Below are positions 25,970 to 35,118 of a stretch of 64,000 nucleotides of DNA, one piece after another (within the stretch, counting starts at the first letter, position 1; each line of letters starts with the position of its first letter). The DNA is from CAYPJE01 sp964410945 (GTDB lineage: Bacteria > Fidelibacterota > Marinisomatia > Marinisomatales > TCS56), in NCBI GenBank assembly GCA_964410945.1, contig CAYPJE010000004.1, positions 1-64,000 on the forward strand. The letters run 5' to 3'. The notes below the pieces were generated by a model. The model ran no database searches. It was not told the DNA's origin and worked only from the letters and a program-made list of their open reading frames with translations. Both the position numbers and the translations under genes were made by a program.

Positions 25970-27280
25970 TTAAAACTCGATATTCAACGAAAAACGCATG
26001 GTATTTGACAGGGCATCGTACTCATCACCATAGATATAGCCAAAATCAAAACCATAGCCTGAGAAACGCAGTCCGAAACCCAAGGTCATATTGCTGATTT
26101 TGCCGGTCTTATCGTAATAATAACCGGCGCGCAGAGCAAAATTGTTGGAATACCAGTATTCCATACCGATATTGTGGACCAGTTTATCAACCTCGTCCAT
26201 GATCGAACGATCATCACCGGTGCCGACTTCCTTCTCACCATCTTTATTATATTTGCCATAATCATCATCGCCATATGAACCACCGGATGGGACCCAATTG
26301 TCATCACCCTGTTTAACATAGCCACCGATTACACCGTCGGAATCCAAATCGATATCGCCGCCAAGCAGCCAGTCATCCACCCAGGAGGTAAATACCCCCA
26401 GATAGATCGGATCGGTGTGGGCTGTTTCGCGCTGACCATCTTTATTGTATTCAGCATTGGCGGTTGACGGATGACCATCTTCATCAAATTGTCCAACCAA
26501 CCCATCTCCATCCCAGTCCATGTCCGGATAGGATGCCACCAGCATTTTATCAATATCATAGACCAGGCTGAGACGATTATAGGGAGTATCAACCAGTTTG
26601 TAGTTAAAGCCCAGTGTGAAATTGGTCGGCTGGGGATCGGCCTGGGCGGCATCGATAAAGGCCACCTTTGGTCCGATATTTGTCACAGTCAAACCAAGAT
26701 CCAGTTTATTTCTTAATAATCCTTTACGCATATATCCAATATCGAAACCGAAATCAGTAGATGTACCCTTACCAATCTCACCACCGGCACCAACATCGGT
26801 CAAATGTTGATAGGATATTTTTGCATTGATACCTATCGATGAATTTTGCGACAAAAGTGCGCTGTAACTCCCTGCAATCGCAAACATATAGGTGGTGAAG
26901 GTTCCCAGATCTTCAGCTAATTCGCCGGTGCGCTGCTGTTCTCCGAGATTCAGGAAGATAAGGTGACCGCCAAGTGTACCCAGGTTTTCGACATGATCCC
27001 GATAAGCGAAAAATTCATAGTACAAATCATCGGCCAGATTAGGCAGCCAGTTGACATGCATAACCGCCAATTCCGATCCCTTCAGGAAACCCAGTCCGGC
27101 CGGATTCCAGTAACTGGCATAGGCATCATTGGCGACTGCTACCTGGGCCTCACCCATACCGCCGGCACGAGCTCCGGGTGATATTAATAGAAATATGGCT
27201 CCTGCCTCACTCTGTGCCTGCAGGATTCCAAAGGTCGACATCAGTACTGACAACGACAATACGAGCAATTTAATCTTCAA
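25970..27280 (-). CDS. PorV/PorQ-family outer-membrane protein (UPF0164-like)
   Basis: 436 residues. A signal peptide (1-22) is followed by the family's opening, ISPGARAGGMGEAQVA and DAYASYWNPAGL, then a 14-strand-type barrel ending MRFSLNIEF. PorV-like proteins shuttle type IX secretion cargo. It carries two acidic, Ca-loop-like insertions (253-290, DWDGDGLVGQFDEDG, and 309-358, DIDLDSDGVIGG), each containing a shared YNKDG(Q/E)(R/K)E motif. These probably form extracellular calcium-binding loops. It lies directly upstream of the sorting-domain protein, which may be its cargo. Confidence 0.87.
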   Translation of the reverse strand: MKIKLLVLSLSVLMSTFGILQAQSEAGAIFLLISPGARAGGMGEAQVAVANDAYASYWNPAGLGFLKGSELAVMHVNWLPNLADDLYYEFFAYRDHVENLGTLGGHLIFLNLGEQQRTGELAEDLGTFTTYMFAIAGSYSALLSQNSSIGINAKISYQHLTDVGAGGEIGKGTSTDFGFDIGYMRKGLLRNKLDLGLTVTNIGPKVAFIDAAQADPQPTNFTLGFNYKLVDTPYNRLSLVYDIDKMLVASYPDMDWDGDGLVGQFDEDGHPSTANAEYNKDGQRETAHTDPIYLGVFTSWVDDWLLGGDIDLDSDGVIGGYVKQGDDNWVPSGGSYGDDDYGKYNKDGEKEVGTGDDRSIMDEVDKLVHNIGMEYWYSNNFALRAGYYYDKTGKISNMTLGFGLRFSGYGFDFGYIYGDEYDALSNTMRFSLNIEF

Positions 27281-27477
27281 TTGCGACCTCCATAAGTATG
27301 ATTACCACAGTTGGGATAACCATTTTTTCGCAGATTTTTCTTAACGACGATTAACGTTGTCCTATCAGTACCTCCATAAAATGACGATAAACTTATTTTG
27401 GGTAGTTATATACAGTCAAGATATGATTTCTGTTTACTAATGTTCCCGTTAATGAAGTGACTTACATCATCAGGTTG
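27281..27477. promoter_or_regulatory. Leader of the envelope operon
   Basis: 197 bases between the TRAP permease stop and the PorV-like start. It presumably contains the promoter of the PorV-like/M6-like/protease/DUF5683/bamD run. TTAACG occurs twice (around 27340-27356), but I see no convincing operator or terminator. Confidence 0.35.
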
Positions 27478-29286
27478 TTAAAACAATAATCCAATCGACA
27501 AAAACGGCAGGTAGGTAATCAATAAAACGACAGCCAGTCGTATCAGGAAAAATGGCAGGGTTGCTTTATATATTACCGGCATCGGTTCCTCGAACCGATA
27601 GGCCGACAGAAATAGGTTCATCCCAACAGGCGGGGTTAGAAAACCCAGCTCCAGGTTGGCAATAAAAATGATTCCCAGATGCACCGGATCGATTCCAAAA
27701 TGAATACCTAACGGTGCGATCAAAGGAACGACCACGATAATGGCTGAAAAAATATCCATTAAACAGCCAACGGCCAGCAAAAATACATTCAACAAGATCA
27801 GAAAGGCATACTTAGATGATATCATCGACTGAACCAGGTTAAGCAGGCGCATCGGTATTTGTGCATCCACCAGGTAGCTGGTCAATCCCATGGCGACACC
27901 AAGAATGATTAAAACGCCGCCAATCAGGGTCGCGCAATCAATAATAATTTTTGGAAGTTGCTTAACACTCAAGTCTTTATAAATAAATACTTCAACAATA
28001 AATACATATACCGTAGTAAAAGCCGCTGTTTCAACCAGGGTTGTAAAACCGCCAAAGATACCGGCCAGGATACCGATCGGAATAACCGCTTCCCATTTTG
28101 ATTCCCATAGGACTTTCAAAGCTGTATTTGCATTAAATCCGGTTCGTTTAATATGATCGACGCGGCCCTGCCGTATTCCCCAAACTGCTATCGTTAATAC
28201 CAGAATTAAACCCGGTATTAAACCGGCTATAAACATATTCTTTACTGAAACACCTGCCGTAACGCCATAGATTATCGCCGGTAAACTCGGTGGAAACAGT
28301 AATCCCAGTGATCCGGAAACTGTTACCAACCCGATTGCAAATACCCGGGAATACCCCTCACGAATCAGTAGTGGAACAAGCAATCCGCCCAGTGCCAGGA
28401 TTGTTACTCCGGAACCACCTGTTAAAGTGGTGAAAAAACCACAGAGAATTACGACTACCACCGGGGTTCCGCCAGGAATCCATCCGAACCAGGTCCTGAA
28501 TAATTTCAACATGCGTCCCGAGGCACCGCCACCAGCCAGGATATATCCGGCCAGTGTGAACAGTGGTATCGTTGGTAATGTCGGTGAAACTACGATCCGG
28601 TAAGTTTCAGCTGGTATGGCCGATACCGGTACAAAGGAATTCCAGAACAATAAAACCGCTGCTCCACCCAGTCCAATGAAGATGGGCATACCGAAAATGA
28701 AACCGGTCAGCAATAGTCCGATCCCCAGAACGATTGTGATCGCACTGTCCTGCAGGAAACCAGTCATCCCCAGGACAAAGATGATAACCGTTGCTATCAA
28801 TAACGTGGCGCGCTGGAGCCGGTCGGAATAACTGCTGTGGTAAATCTGGAGGGCGATCAATCCAAAACCCAGAGGCATGATGGATTGCGCCAGCCAGATC
28901 GGAATCCCCGGTGCAAGTTCCCGGGGATAGGCTAATTCAACCTTAACCAGTTTCCAACTGCCCCACATCAAAGCCAGGACGATCATAAAGGATAATGTTT
29001 TTGCCAGCCAGCGTCCAGTGTGAATTTCATTTTCCTGTGTAAATAGCGGTTTTACAGTCAGTGACAGTAATTTATTCTGCCTGGTTGCCAGAACAGCTCC
29101 GATAAATCCAATCCATAGGGTCAGATGTTGCACGATCATTGCGGAAGATGGGATTCCCGGACGGCCAAAAGCTCTGAGGACAGTCTCATTAACCGGTAAA
29201 AATGTGATTACAAAAAATACAATCAGAGCCAGGGTATCTTCCCCCCAGCGTACCCGATTAATAAAGTTGGTAGCCAGCTTATTCAA
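27478..29286 (-). CDS. TRAP transporter permease, fused small (DctQ) and large (DctM) subunits
   Basis: 602 residues. Residues 1 to about 165 have four membrane segments matching the DctQ small subunit. From about 170 to 602 the DctM large subunit follows, with GSGVTILALGGLLVPLL, FPPSLPAIIYG and the C-terminal LELGFLTPPVGMNLF. The fused form moves solute with a Na+ gradient together with a DctP binding protein. It lies 8 bases downstream of dctP. The ligand is not evident. Confidence 0.95.
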   Translation of the reverse strand: MNKLATNFINRVRWGEDTLALIVFFVITFLPVNETVLRAFGRPGIPSSAMIVQHLTLWIGFIGAVLATRQNKLLSLTVKPLFTQENEIHTGRWLAKTLSFMIVLALMWGSWKLVKVELAYPRELAPGIPIWLAQSIMPLGFGLIALQIYHSSYSDRLQRATLLIATVIIFVLGMTGFLQDSAITIVLGIGLLLTGFIFGMPIFIGLGGAAVLLFWNSFVPVSAIPAETYRIVVSPTLPTIPLFTLAGYILAGGGASGRMLKLFRTWFGWIPGGTPVVVVILCGFFTTLTGGSGVTILALGGLLVPLLIREGYSRVFAIGLVTVSGSLGLLFPPSLPAIIYGVTAGVSVKNMFIAGLIPGLILVLTIAVWGIRQGRVDHIKRTGFNANTALKVLWESKWEAVIPIGILAGIFGGFTTLVETAAFTTVYVFIVEVFIYKDLSVKQLPKIIIDCATLIGGVLIILGVAMGLTSYLVDAQIPMRLLNLVQSMISSKYAFLILLNVFLLAVGCLMDIFSAIIVVVPLIAPLGIHFGIDPVHLGIIFIANLELGFLTPPVGMNLFLSAYRFEEPMPVIYKATLPFFLIRLAVVLLITYLPFLSIGLLF

Positions 29287-29294
29287 AATATAAT

Positions 29295-30299
29295 TTATTC
29301 TGCTTCTGTTTCTTGGGCGCGGCGTTCTTCCATCAGCTGTACAACGCGATCAAATATTTCAGCGGGAATCAGGCTGCCCCTGATTTCAGGATAAAACGAC
29401 CGGGTCAATTCCAACCAGGATTGATATTCTTCCGCAGTTGGATGATGGACCTTCAACCCGTATTCTTCCATCACTTCAATCGCCTTTTCATCCATATGGC
29501 GGTTTATTTCCTGCTGTTTCAATCCAATTTCCTTTGCGATCACAAGCATTTGCTCACGATGCTCGGGACTGATCTTTTCCCAGGTCTTTTTATCTATTAC
29601 CGTCCCACCGGTAACCAGCCCCCATTTCATCTCCAGCATATGGGGAGCCGGACCGAAAAACTGATTTGAAAGGGCCATAATAGCTGGTGTGGCCAACGCA
29701 TCTATTAATCCGGTCTGTAAACCGGATAAGACATCGATATAGGCCAGTTGCACTGACTCATAACCGGCGGTCTGCCAAAGTTTAGTACTTTGATAATCAC
29801 CGGCCCAGGTAAAAATGCGCATTTTCTTCAAATCCTGGGGCAATATCAGCGGATCGCGAGCAAACCAGTAAGCCCAACCTACATCACCCCAATTTATTAT
29901 TACAAAGCCATTGTCTTCAAATTCAGCCGCCAGACCAGGGGCAATGTGTTCCCGGATGTAATCGACATCATCGTAATCCTGGAAGATCATCGGAACCAGA
30001 AATCCGAATACATTACGGGAAATTTCCGAAAGCCCTTCCGTAGTTACTGCCGCACCGTGGATCTGTCCGATCCGGATTTTCCGAATCATGTCCCGTTCAT
30101 CCCCTACTACGCCACTTGGATAAAGCCTTAACGCTACCTGCCCATCAGTAGCTTCCTTCCAGCGCTGGCCCATTTCAACCATCAGGCCATGCATATCCGA
30201 TCCCTGGGGTGCCAACGTGGCCATTTTGATTATTACCGGCTTGGCCCAGGCCGATGTAAAAAGAAGTATTGCCAATAATGTTCTGGTATGCGATTTCAT
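29295..30299 (-). CDS. TRAP transporter substrate-binding protein, DctP family
   Basis: 334 residues. Signal peptide (1-19) followed by the DctP fold: IKMATLAPQGSDMHGLM, RLYPSGVVGDERDMI and DVLSGLQTGLIDALATP. Periplasmic ligand binding for the downstream permease. Association with a TatT lipoprotein marks it as the TPAT subclass, whose ligands are suspected to be hydrophobic; that is family knowledge, not shown here. Confidence 0.94.
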   Translation of the reverse strand: MKSHTRTLLAILLFTSAWAKPVIIKMATLAPQGSDMHGLMVEMGQRWKEATDGQVALRLYPSGVVGDERDMIRKIRIGQIHGAAVTTEGLSEISRNVFGFLVPMIFQDYDDVDYIREHIAPGLAAEFEDNGFVIINWGDVGWAYWFARDPLILPQDLKKMRIFTWAGDYQSTKLWQTAGYESVQLAYIDVLSGLQTGLIDALATPAIMALSNQFFGPAPHMLEMKWGLVTGGTVIDKKTWEKISPEHREQMLVIAKEIGLKQQEINRHMDEKAIEVMEEYGLKVHHPTAEEYQSWLELTRSFYPEIRGSLIPAEIFDRVVQLMEERRAQETEAE

Positions 30300-30308
30300 A
30301 GTATCCTG

Positions 30309-31235
30309 TCAGTAAAAAAGTTCATCTTCACGGCTCAACAGCCAACGGGCACGATCCTGGGCCAGTAAATTTGATAGACGATTTTCCGGTGCTGAATCAA
30401 CATCAAAATCGATGGCAGTCTGCAAGAATTCAATGAATTCTTCCCGATTTTGATTACGGATTGAAAACGTCTCAGCCGCCGAGACATACAGGCTGCAATC
30501 CTTGCCAGCGCTGATTTCTATAGCCTTCTGAAAATATTTGCGGGCAATTTCCTCAGAATTAGCTTTCATATCCGGTCGACTCAATTCATAACTCATCATA
30601 GCGCTATAAATGGTACCATTTCCCCAATCGCTGTCCAATTCCATAATTCGCTCGAACAGGTAGCCGACTTCAGGCAAATCTATCAGCAATTGCGGATTAC
30701 CCTGACTGGCAATAATTGCACCGGCCTGGGCAGCCGCCATCCAATACATTGCGTCAATCTGATCAACTTCCAACATCCCGACTGCTTGGACCGGGTCGAG
30801 TTTGAATGCTGCTCCAAAGCCATTCACCTGCGACTCCAGAGATCGCAGACCGTAGTTACGGCCCCTGAGCATCAATTTCTCGGCTCGTTTATAAAGCCGA
30901 CGACTTGCCGCTATATCCTCAACTGCCATTCGATCAGCATCTTCCATTATATAGGCATAGCCGTACATCGTAAAACCCGAAGCGGCAGCGGTCAGTAAAT
31001 TAGAATTTTCCGGCGACTGCTGAATCAATAATTCAATGGCCTTTAAATTGAACGGGAAGGCTTCTCTGACCAACTCGGGATCGTCCTCAGTCAGATATAA
31101 ATCACCGGCCGATCCAAATGAATTCCCAACTCGGTCAATTATAAAAACAGTTGGCGAACAACCTGTAAGAACAATCAGAAAAATGAAAAATAAAAAAGGG
31201 CGGGCAATTATTCCGGGGTTAATCCGTCCAAGCAT
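30309..31235 (-). CDS. TatT-type TRAP-associated lipoprotein
   Basis: About 308 residues from the ATG at 31235, which starts a lipoprotein signal (FLFFIFLIVLTGC) and avoids an 83-base overlap with glyA that a longer frame would need. The repeats (AASGFTMYGYAYIMEDADR, YFQKAIEISAG) match the TatT TPR-like fold that forms a trimer with pores for bound DctP. Order TatT-DctP-DctQM equals the tatT-tatP-tatQ-M arrangement of spirochaetes. Confidence 0.87.
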   Translation of the reverse strand: MLGRINPGIIARPFLFFIFLIVLTGCSPTVFIIDRVGNSFGSAGDLYLTEDDPELVREAFPFNLKAIELLIQQSPENSNLLTAAASGFTMYGYAYIMEDADRMAVEDIAASRRLYKRAEKLMLRGRNYGLRSLESQVNGFGAAFKLDPVQAVGMLEVDQIDAMYWMAAAQAGAIIASQGNPQLLIDLPEVGYLFERIMELDSDWGNGTIYSAMMSYELSRPDMKANSEEIARKYFQKAIEISAGKDCSLYVSAAETFSIRNQNREEFIEFLQTAIDFDVDSAPENRLSNLLAQDRARWLLSREDELFY

Positions 31236-31251
31236 CAATAACCGGCTGCAA

Positions 31252-32565
31252 TCAATGAATTTCCCGGTAAAGCGGAAACGCATCACAGAGTGAATTGACA
31301 TCTGATTTGGTTCGATCCAGGAAATCTTCATCATCGGGATTACTGATTACCTGATCAATCAGGTCACAGATAACTTTGATTTCCGCTTCTTTCATCCCTC
31401 TGGTGGTAACTGCCGGTGTTCCGACCCGGATACCACTGGTAATAAAGGGACTTTTGGTATCAAATGGAACCATGTTCTTATTGACTGTTATCCCGGCTTT
31501 TTCCAAAGCGTTTTCAGCCTTTTTCCCGGAGATTCCCTTATTCGTAAGGTCAATCAGCACCAAATGCGTATCAGTGCCTCCCGATATTAAATTATAATCC
31601 CGGTTCAGAAATTCTGTTGCCATAGTCTGTGCGTTAATGATTACCTGTCTGGTATAGTCCTTGAATTCAGGCCTTAAAGCTTCACCGAAAGCAACTGCCT
31701 TGGCAGCTATCACATGCATTAAAGGTCCACCCTGGATTCCAGGCATAACCATTGAATCAATCAACTCGGAAACCATTTTTACCCGTCCGGACTTGGGAGC
31801 GACTTTACCCCAGACATTTTCCGTATCCTTGCCAAGCAGTATCATCCCCCCCCGGGGTCCGCGCAAGGTTTTGTGGGTAGTGGTGGTTACTACATCACAG
31901 TACTCCATTGGCGACGGATGAAGACCGGTAGCAACCAATCCCGAAGGATGGGCTATATCGGCCATGAGAAAAGCTCCGCATTTATCGGCAACTTCCCGAA
32001 ACTGCTCGAATTCGATAAACCGTGGGTAGGCGCTGCCACCACAAATGATCAATTTGGGTTTATGTTCTCTGGCCAGTCGATTTACTTCGTCAAAATCAAC
32101 CCGTCCGTTTTCTTTATCAACGTGATATGATATCACATTGAATAACCTTCCGGAGAAGTTGACCGGACTCCCATGGGTAAGATGTCCTCCATGGGATAGA
32201 TCCAGCCCGAGGATCGTATCGCCTACTTCAAGGAATGTGAGTAAAGCGGCCATATTAGCCTGGGAACCGGAATGAGGCTGAACATTAGCATATTCAGCCC
32301 CAAATAATTCTTTGGCCCGGTCGCGGGCCAGATTTTCTGCTTCGTCCACATGCTGGCAACCACCGTAGTAGCGCTTGCCGGGGTAACCTTCCGCGTATTT
32401 ATTGGTCATAACACCGCCCGCCATCTCCAATACCGGATAGCTGACAAAGTTCTCAGAAGCGATTAATTCCAGAGTGGAATCTTCACGGTTGATTTCTCGA
32501 TCCAGAATTGCGTGCATTTCCGGATCGGAAGCCTTTAAATGACTAAAAACGGAAGAAGTACTCAT
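31252..32565 (-). CDS. glyA: Serine hydroxymethyltransferase
   Basis: 437 residues. PLP-binding VVTTTTHKTLRGPRGG with the Schiff-base Lys, the N-terminal ASENFVSYPVLEMAGG and the substrate loop YAEGYPGKRYYGGC are intact. Interconverts serine and glycine with tetrahydrofolate, feeding one-carbon units to thymidylate and methionine synthesis. It precedes the TatT gene by 16 bases. Confidence 0.98.
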   Translation of the reverse strand: MSTSSVFSHLKASDPEMHAILDREINREDSTLELIASENFVSYPVLEMAGGVMTNKYAEGYPGKRYYGGCQHVDEAENLARDRAKELFGAEYANVQPHSGSQANMAALLTFLEVGDTILGLDLSHGGHLTHGSPVNFSGRLFNVISYHVDKENGRVDFDEVNRLAREHKPKLIICGGSAYPRFIEFEQFREVADKCGAFLMADIAHPSGLVATGLHPSPMEYCDVVTTTTHKTLRGPRGGMILLGKDTENVWGKVAPKSGRVKMVSELIDSMVMPGIQGGPLMHVIAAKAVAFGEALRPEFKDYTRQVIINAQTMATEFLNRDYNLISGGTDTHLVLIDLTNKGISGKKAENALEKAGITVNKNMVPFDTKSPFITSGIRVGTPAVTTRGMKEAEIKVICDLIDQVISNPDDEDFLDRTKSDVNSLCDAFPLYREIH

Positions 32566-32582
32566 TAATTTACCCTAACTAT

Positions 32583-33851
32583 TTACCAGGATGCATCTTT
32601 CGTGAGTTTTTCGCTAACCCATTCGTAGCAACCGTTTCCGGTTTCCACATAACCAATACTTTGCTGCTCGGGAGTCAACATGAACCACTGTTGTTTACGG
32701 AAGATGACATCTTTTTCATTCTCCTGCAACCAACGGCGATTGCTGCTTTTCCTGGTAAAACCAAGTTTCTCAGCTTCCAGATAATTTCTCAATGCCAATG
32801 TTGCCACAATGCGATCCTCATCCCTGATACTGCTGGTACGACAGGTATTGAAAGATTTATAGTACACATTCGCCTTCTGCGCAATAGCTGCCCCATCTTT
32901 TGGAGCAAGTGAGATAGCACGGTTTGCCCAGCGCATTGCTTTTTCAAAATCAAGAGCCAGCTCATTTATCTCAGAAATCTTAATTGCCAACTGTACGTCA
33001 CGGGGATCAAGTTTGAACAGTTTCTCATAGGCCAGCGACGATTCTTCCAGCTCATTTGCGGCAAACAGGGATTCTCCCTTCAAACGATACAGTGGCTTAC
33101 TATTCGGATCCTCAATCAAACCATCTTCAATAAATTCGACGGCATCAATCGCCCGGCCATTGTCAACCAGCCGGCGGGAAAGATCGATTATATATGAAAT
33201 ATTATCCGGGTTATCTTTTACTCGCTGAATATACCACTCCAATGGATCACCGCCAATCATCTCTGTAGCGATAGCAATTTCGCTGGTAGCTTCTTCGTTA
33301 TTGGGGTCTATTTTCAGTAATTGTCTCAGGACGAAAATCTGATCTTTGTACAATTCCTGATCTTTGTATAAACCAGCTAATTCGGACATCGTCTCCGTAT
33401 CGGTAGAATCAAGTCCGATCACTTTCTCATACTCATTGATTTCCTGCTCAATTTTGCCCTGTTTCTTATAAGAATAAGCCAGACGTTTACGCAAGGGCAG
33501 ATTATCAGGTAGTTTTTGCAGACCCTTAAGGAGAACATATTCGGAGCTGTCGTAGTGGCTCATGAATTCATAAGCGATCGCATAATAAAGATATACTTCT
33601 TCCTCTTCTCCGCGGTCGCAACCCATCTCGACAATATCATTATAAACGCGGACAGTCGATTTCCAGTCACGATTCTTATAGTACTCAGCTGCACTACTTA
33701 ATAGACGGGGGCAACGAACCTGTCGTAGTGAATCCAAACGTTTTTGCTCGGCCAGGGCAGCTGCATCGGCACCATCATCCGGCGGGACGCACATAGTAAT
33801 AAATGCCAGTACCAAACTGAGTAAGGCGGTTTTTAAAATAAACTGTTTCAT
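32583..33851 (-). CDS. Tetratricopeptide-repeat protein, likely exported
   Basis: About 422 residues from the ATG at 33851, chosen because AAGGAG lies about 10 bases upstream and a signal peptide (FILKTALLSLVLAFITMC) follows. ITMC is a weak lipobox, so lipidation is uncertain. About eight TPR units follow (for example YAIAYEFMSHYDSSEYVLLKG, PLYRLKGESLFAANELEESS). Probably a scaffold in the periplasm. The gene starts one base after the stop of the upstream outer-membrane protein. Confidence 0.8.
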   Translation of the reverse strand: MKQFILKTALLSLVLAFITMCVPPDDGADAAALAEQKRLDSLRQVRCPRLLSSAAEYYKNRDWKSTVRVYNDIVEMGCDRGEEEEVYLYYAIAYEFMSHYDSSEYVLLKGLQKLPDNLPLRKRLAYSYKKQGKIEQEINEYEKVIGLDSTDTETMSELAGLYKDQELYKDQIFVLRQLLKIDPNNEEATSEIAIATEMIGGDPLEWYIQRVKDNPDNISYIIDLSRRLVDNGRAIDAVEFIEDGLIEDPNSKPLYRLKGESLFAANELEESSLAYEKLFKLDPRDVQLAIKISEINELALDFEKAMRWANRAISLAPKDGAAIAQKANVYYKSFNTCRTSSIRDEDRIVATLALRNYLEAEKLGFTRKSSNRRWLQENEKDVIFRKQQWFMLTPEQQSIGYVETGNGCYEWVSEKLTKDASW

Positions 33852-33852
33852 T

Positions 33853-35118
33853 TTATCGTTTTCTCCTTTTAACGAACCAGGTATCACCAATTGCTATTTG
33901 TATTTCTAATTTTTCCACTGTCTCTGTTTCATCTAAAACCGGGCCTCGACGGCTCCCAATCGAGTATGCCAAATTAATAGAATTATTACTGAATCCAAAT
34001 TTAAAACCGGCCCCCAGTGAAATTCCCGTTTCAATCAATTTCTCATCAGCCGGTTTAATCTCCCAACCATCATAATAGACACCGGCGCGCAATTGGATTT
34101 TCTGCTTCAGGGCACGGGAAAGCGGTTTTGTAAATTTTACAATTCCCAGGTTGAAATGACTGTAATTACCAAAATAATAATCATTAATCGGCTTAAGGAA
34201 ATCCGGCAATTCACTGGAATTGAACTGAGCCAGGTATTCGGTGTTCAATTCAACCAGAGAAGCCAGCCGGTAACTGGCACCAATACTTAATTCAAAAGGA
34301 TGATAGGTATCCTCATAAATTTCAGTTTCTTCCATCTTCGAACTGCTGATATACGGAAAATCATAGTAATCACTATAATAGCCGCTGCCATCCGAATCTT
34401 CATATAAATGGTATTGTACAGATCTGATTTTAAGTGGCTGTAAGGCAAGCCCCAAACTGAAGTATAAATTCAAAGGACGATTTTGGATCGTATAACGGTG
34501 TGAATTCAGGTAATAGTTAACATTCATACCAGTGTATGAATCATGTCGGCTATAGTAATAGTTATCATCGTCCAGACTGATAATCGAACTATGCCGTGAC
34601 GAACCAAACATTACCTCCAGCTGCAGCGCCTGGTGCTCATATTCTGTTAGTGGAAAACCAACCGCCGTTTCAATCGAGCTGATTCCCCCGGCACCTTCGA
34701 TGGAATATTGTGCCGATAATGTATCTTCAAAAAACACATAGTCGGCAACGCTGGTCAATAAATTGTAATTATTATTTGTAATTGGCCTGATATTAATTCC
34801 CCAGGAATATTTGCCTGCAATGGGAAGGATCAATTGAAGCGGGCCAATGTCAGCGTAGGAATTGGAACCTGATCCCACATCTACCATTTGACTGGAAAAA
34901 TTACCACCGAGGATAGCATATCTGCTGTTGTGCCAGGTAGACGGATTGCTAACGGAAAGTTGCCGGTCAAATGCAGGTACTAAGCCCAACGAACCGGTTC
35001 CGGATGACGCCGCATCGCTATAACCGGAATATAACCCAAGCCCAATCGAATTGTGAATACTTTGCCCGAAGACCAGAGTGCTGACAACTGATATCAGTAA
35101 TAGTTTACGGAAGTACAT
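33853..35118 (-). CDS. Outer-membrane beta-barrel protein of unknown function
   Basis: 421 residues. Signal peptide 1-18 (LLLISVVSTLVFGQ). Repeated amphipathic, Tyr/Ser/Asn-rich strands, SVSNPSTWHN near the N-terminus (like the NPA motif of PorV/FadL-type barrels) and a final strand region (IQIAIGDTWFVKRRKR) suggest a FadL/PorV-like barrel. Substrate unknown. Start overlaps the upstream lipoprotein gene by 14 bases. Confidence 0.72.
   Translation of the reverse strand: MYFRKLLLISVVSTLVFGQSIHNSIGLGLYSGYSDAASSGTGSLGLVPAFDRQLSVSNPSTWHNSRYAILGGNFSSQMVDVGSGSNSYADIGPLQLILPIAGKYSWGINIRPITNNNYNLLTSVADYVFFEDTLSAQYSIEGAGGISSIETAVGFPLTEYEHQALQLEVMFGSSRHSSIISLDDDNYYYSRHDSYTGMNVNYYLNSHRYTIQNRPLNLYFSLGLALQPLKIRSVQYHLYEDSDGSGYYSDYYDFPYISSSKMEETEIYEDTYHPFELSIGASYRLASLVELNTEYLAQFNSSELPDFLKPINDYYFGNYSHFNLGIVKFTKPLSRALKQKIQLRAGVYYDGWEIKPADEKLIETGISLGAGFKFGFSNNSINLAYSIGSRRGPVLDETETVEKLEIQIAIGDTWFVKRRKR

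Noticed and set aside
27478..29286. Possible frameshift joining DctQ and DctM
   Set aside because: The frame is continuous, and fused QM permeases are a known arrangement.
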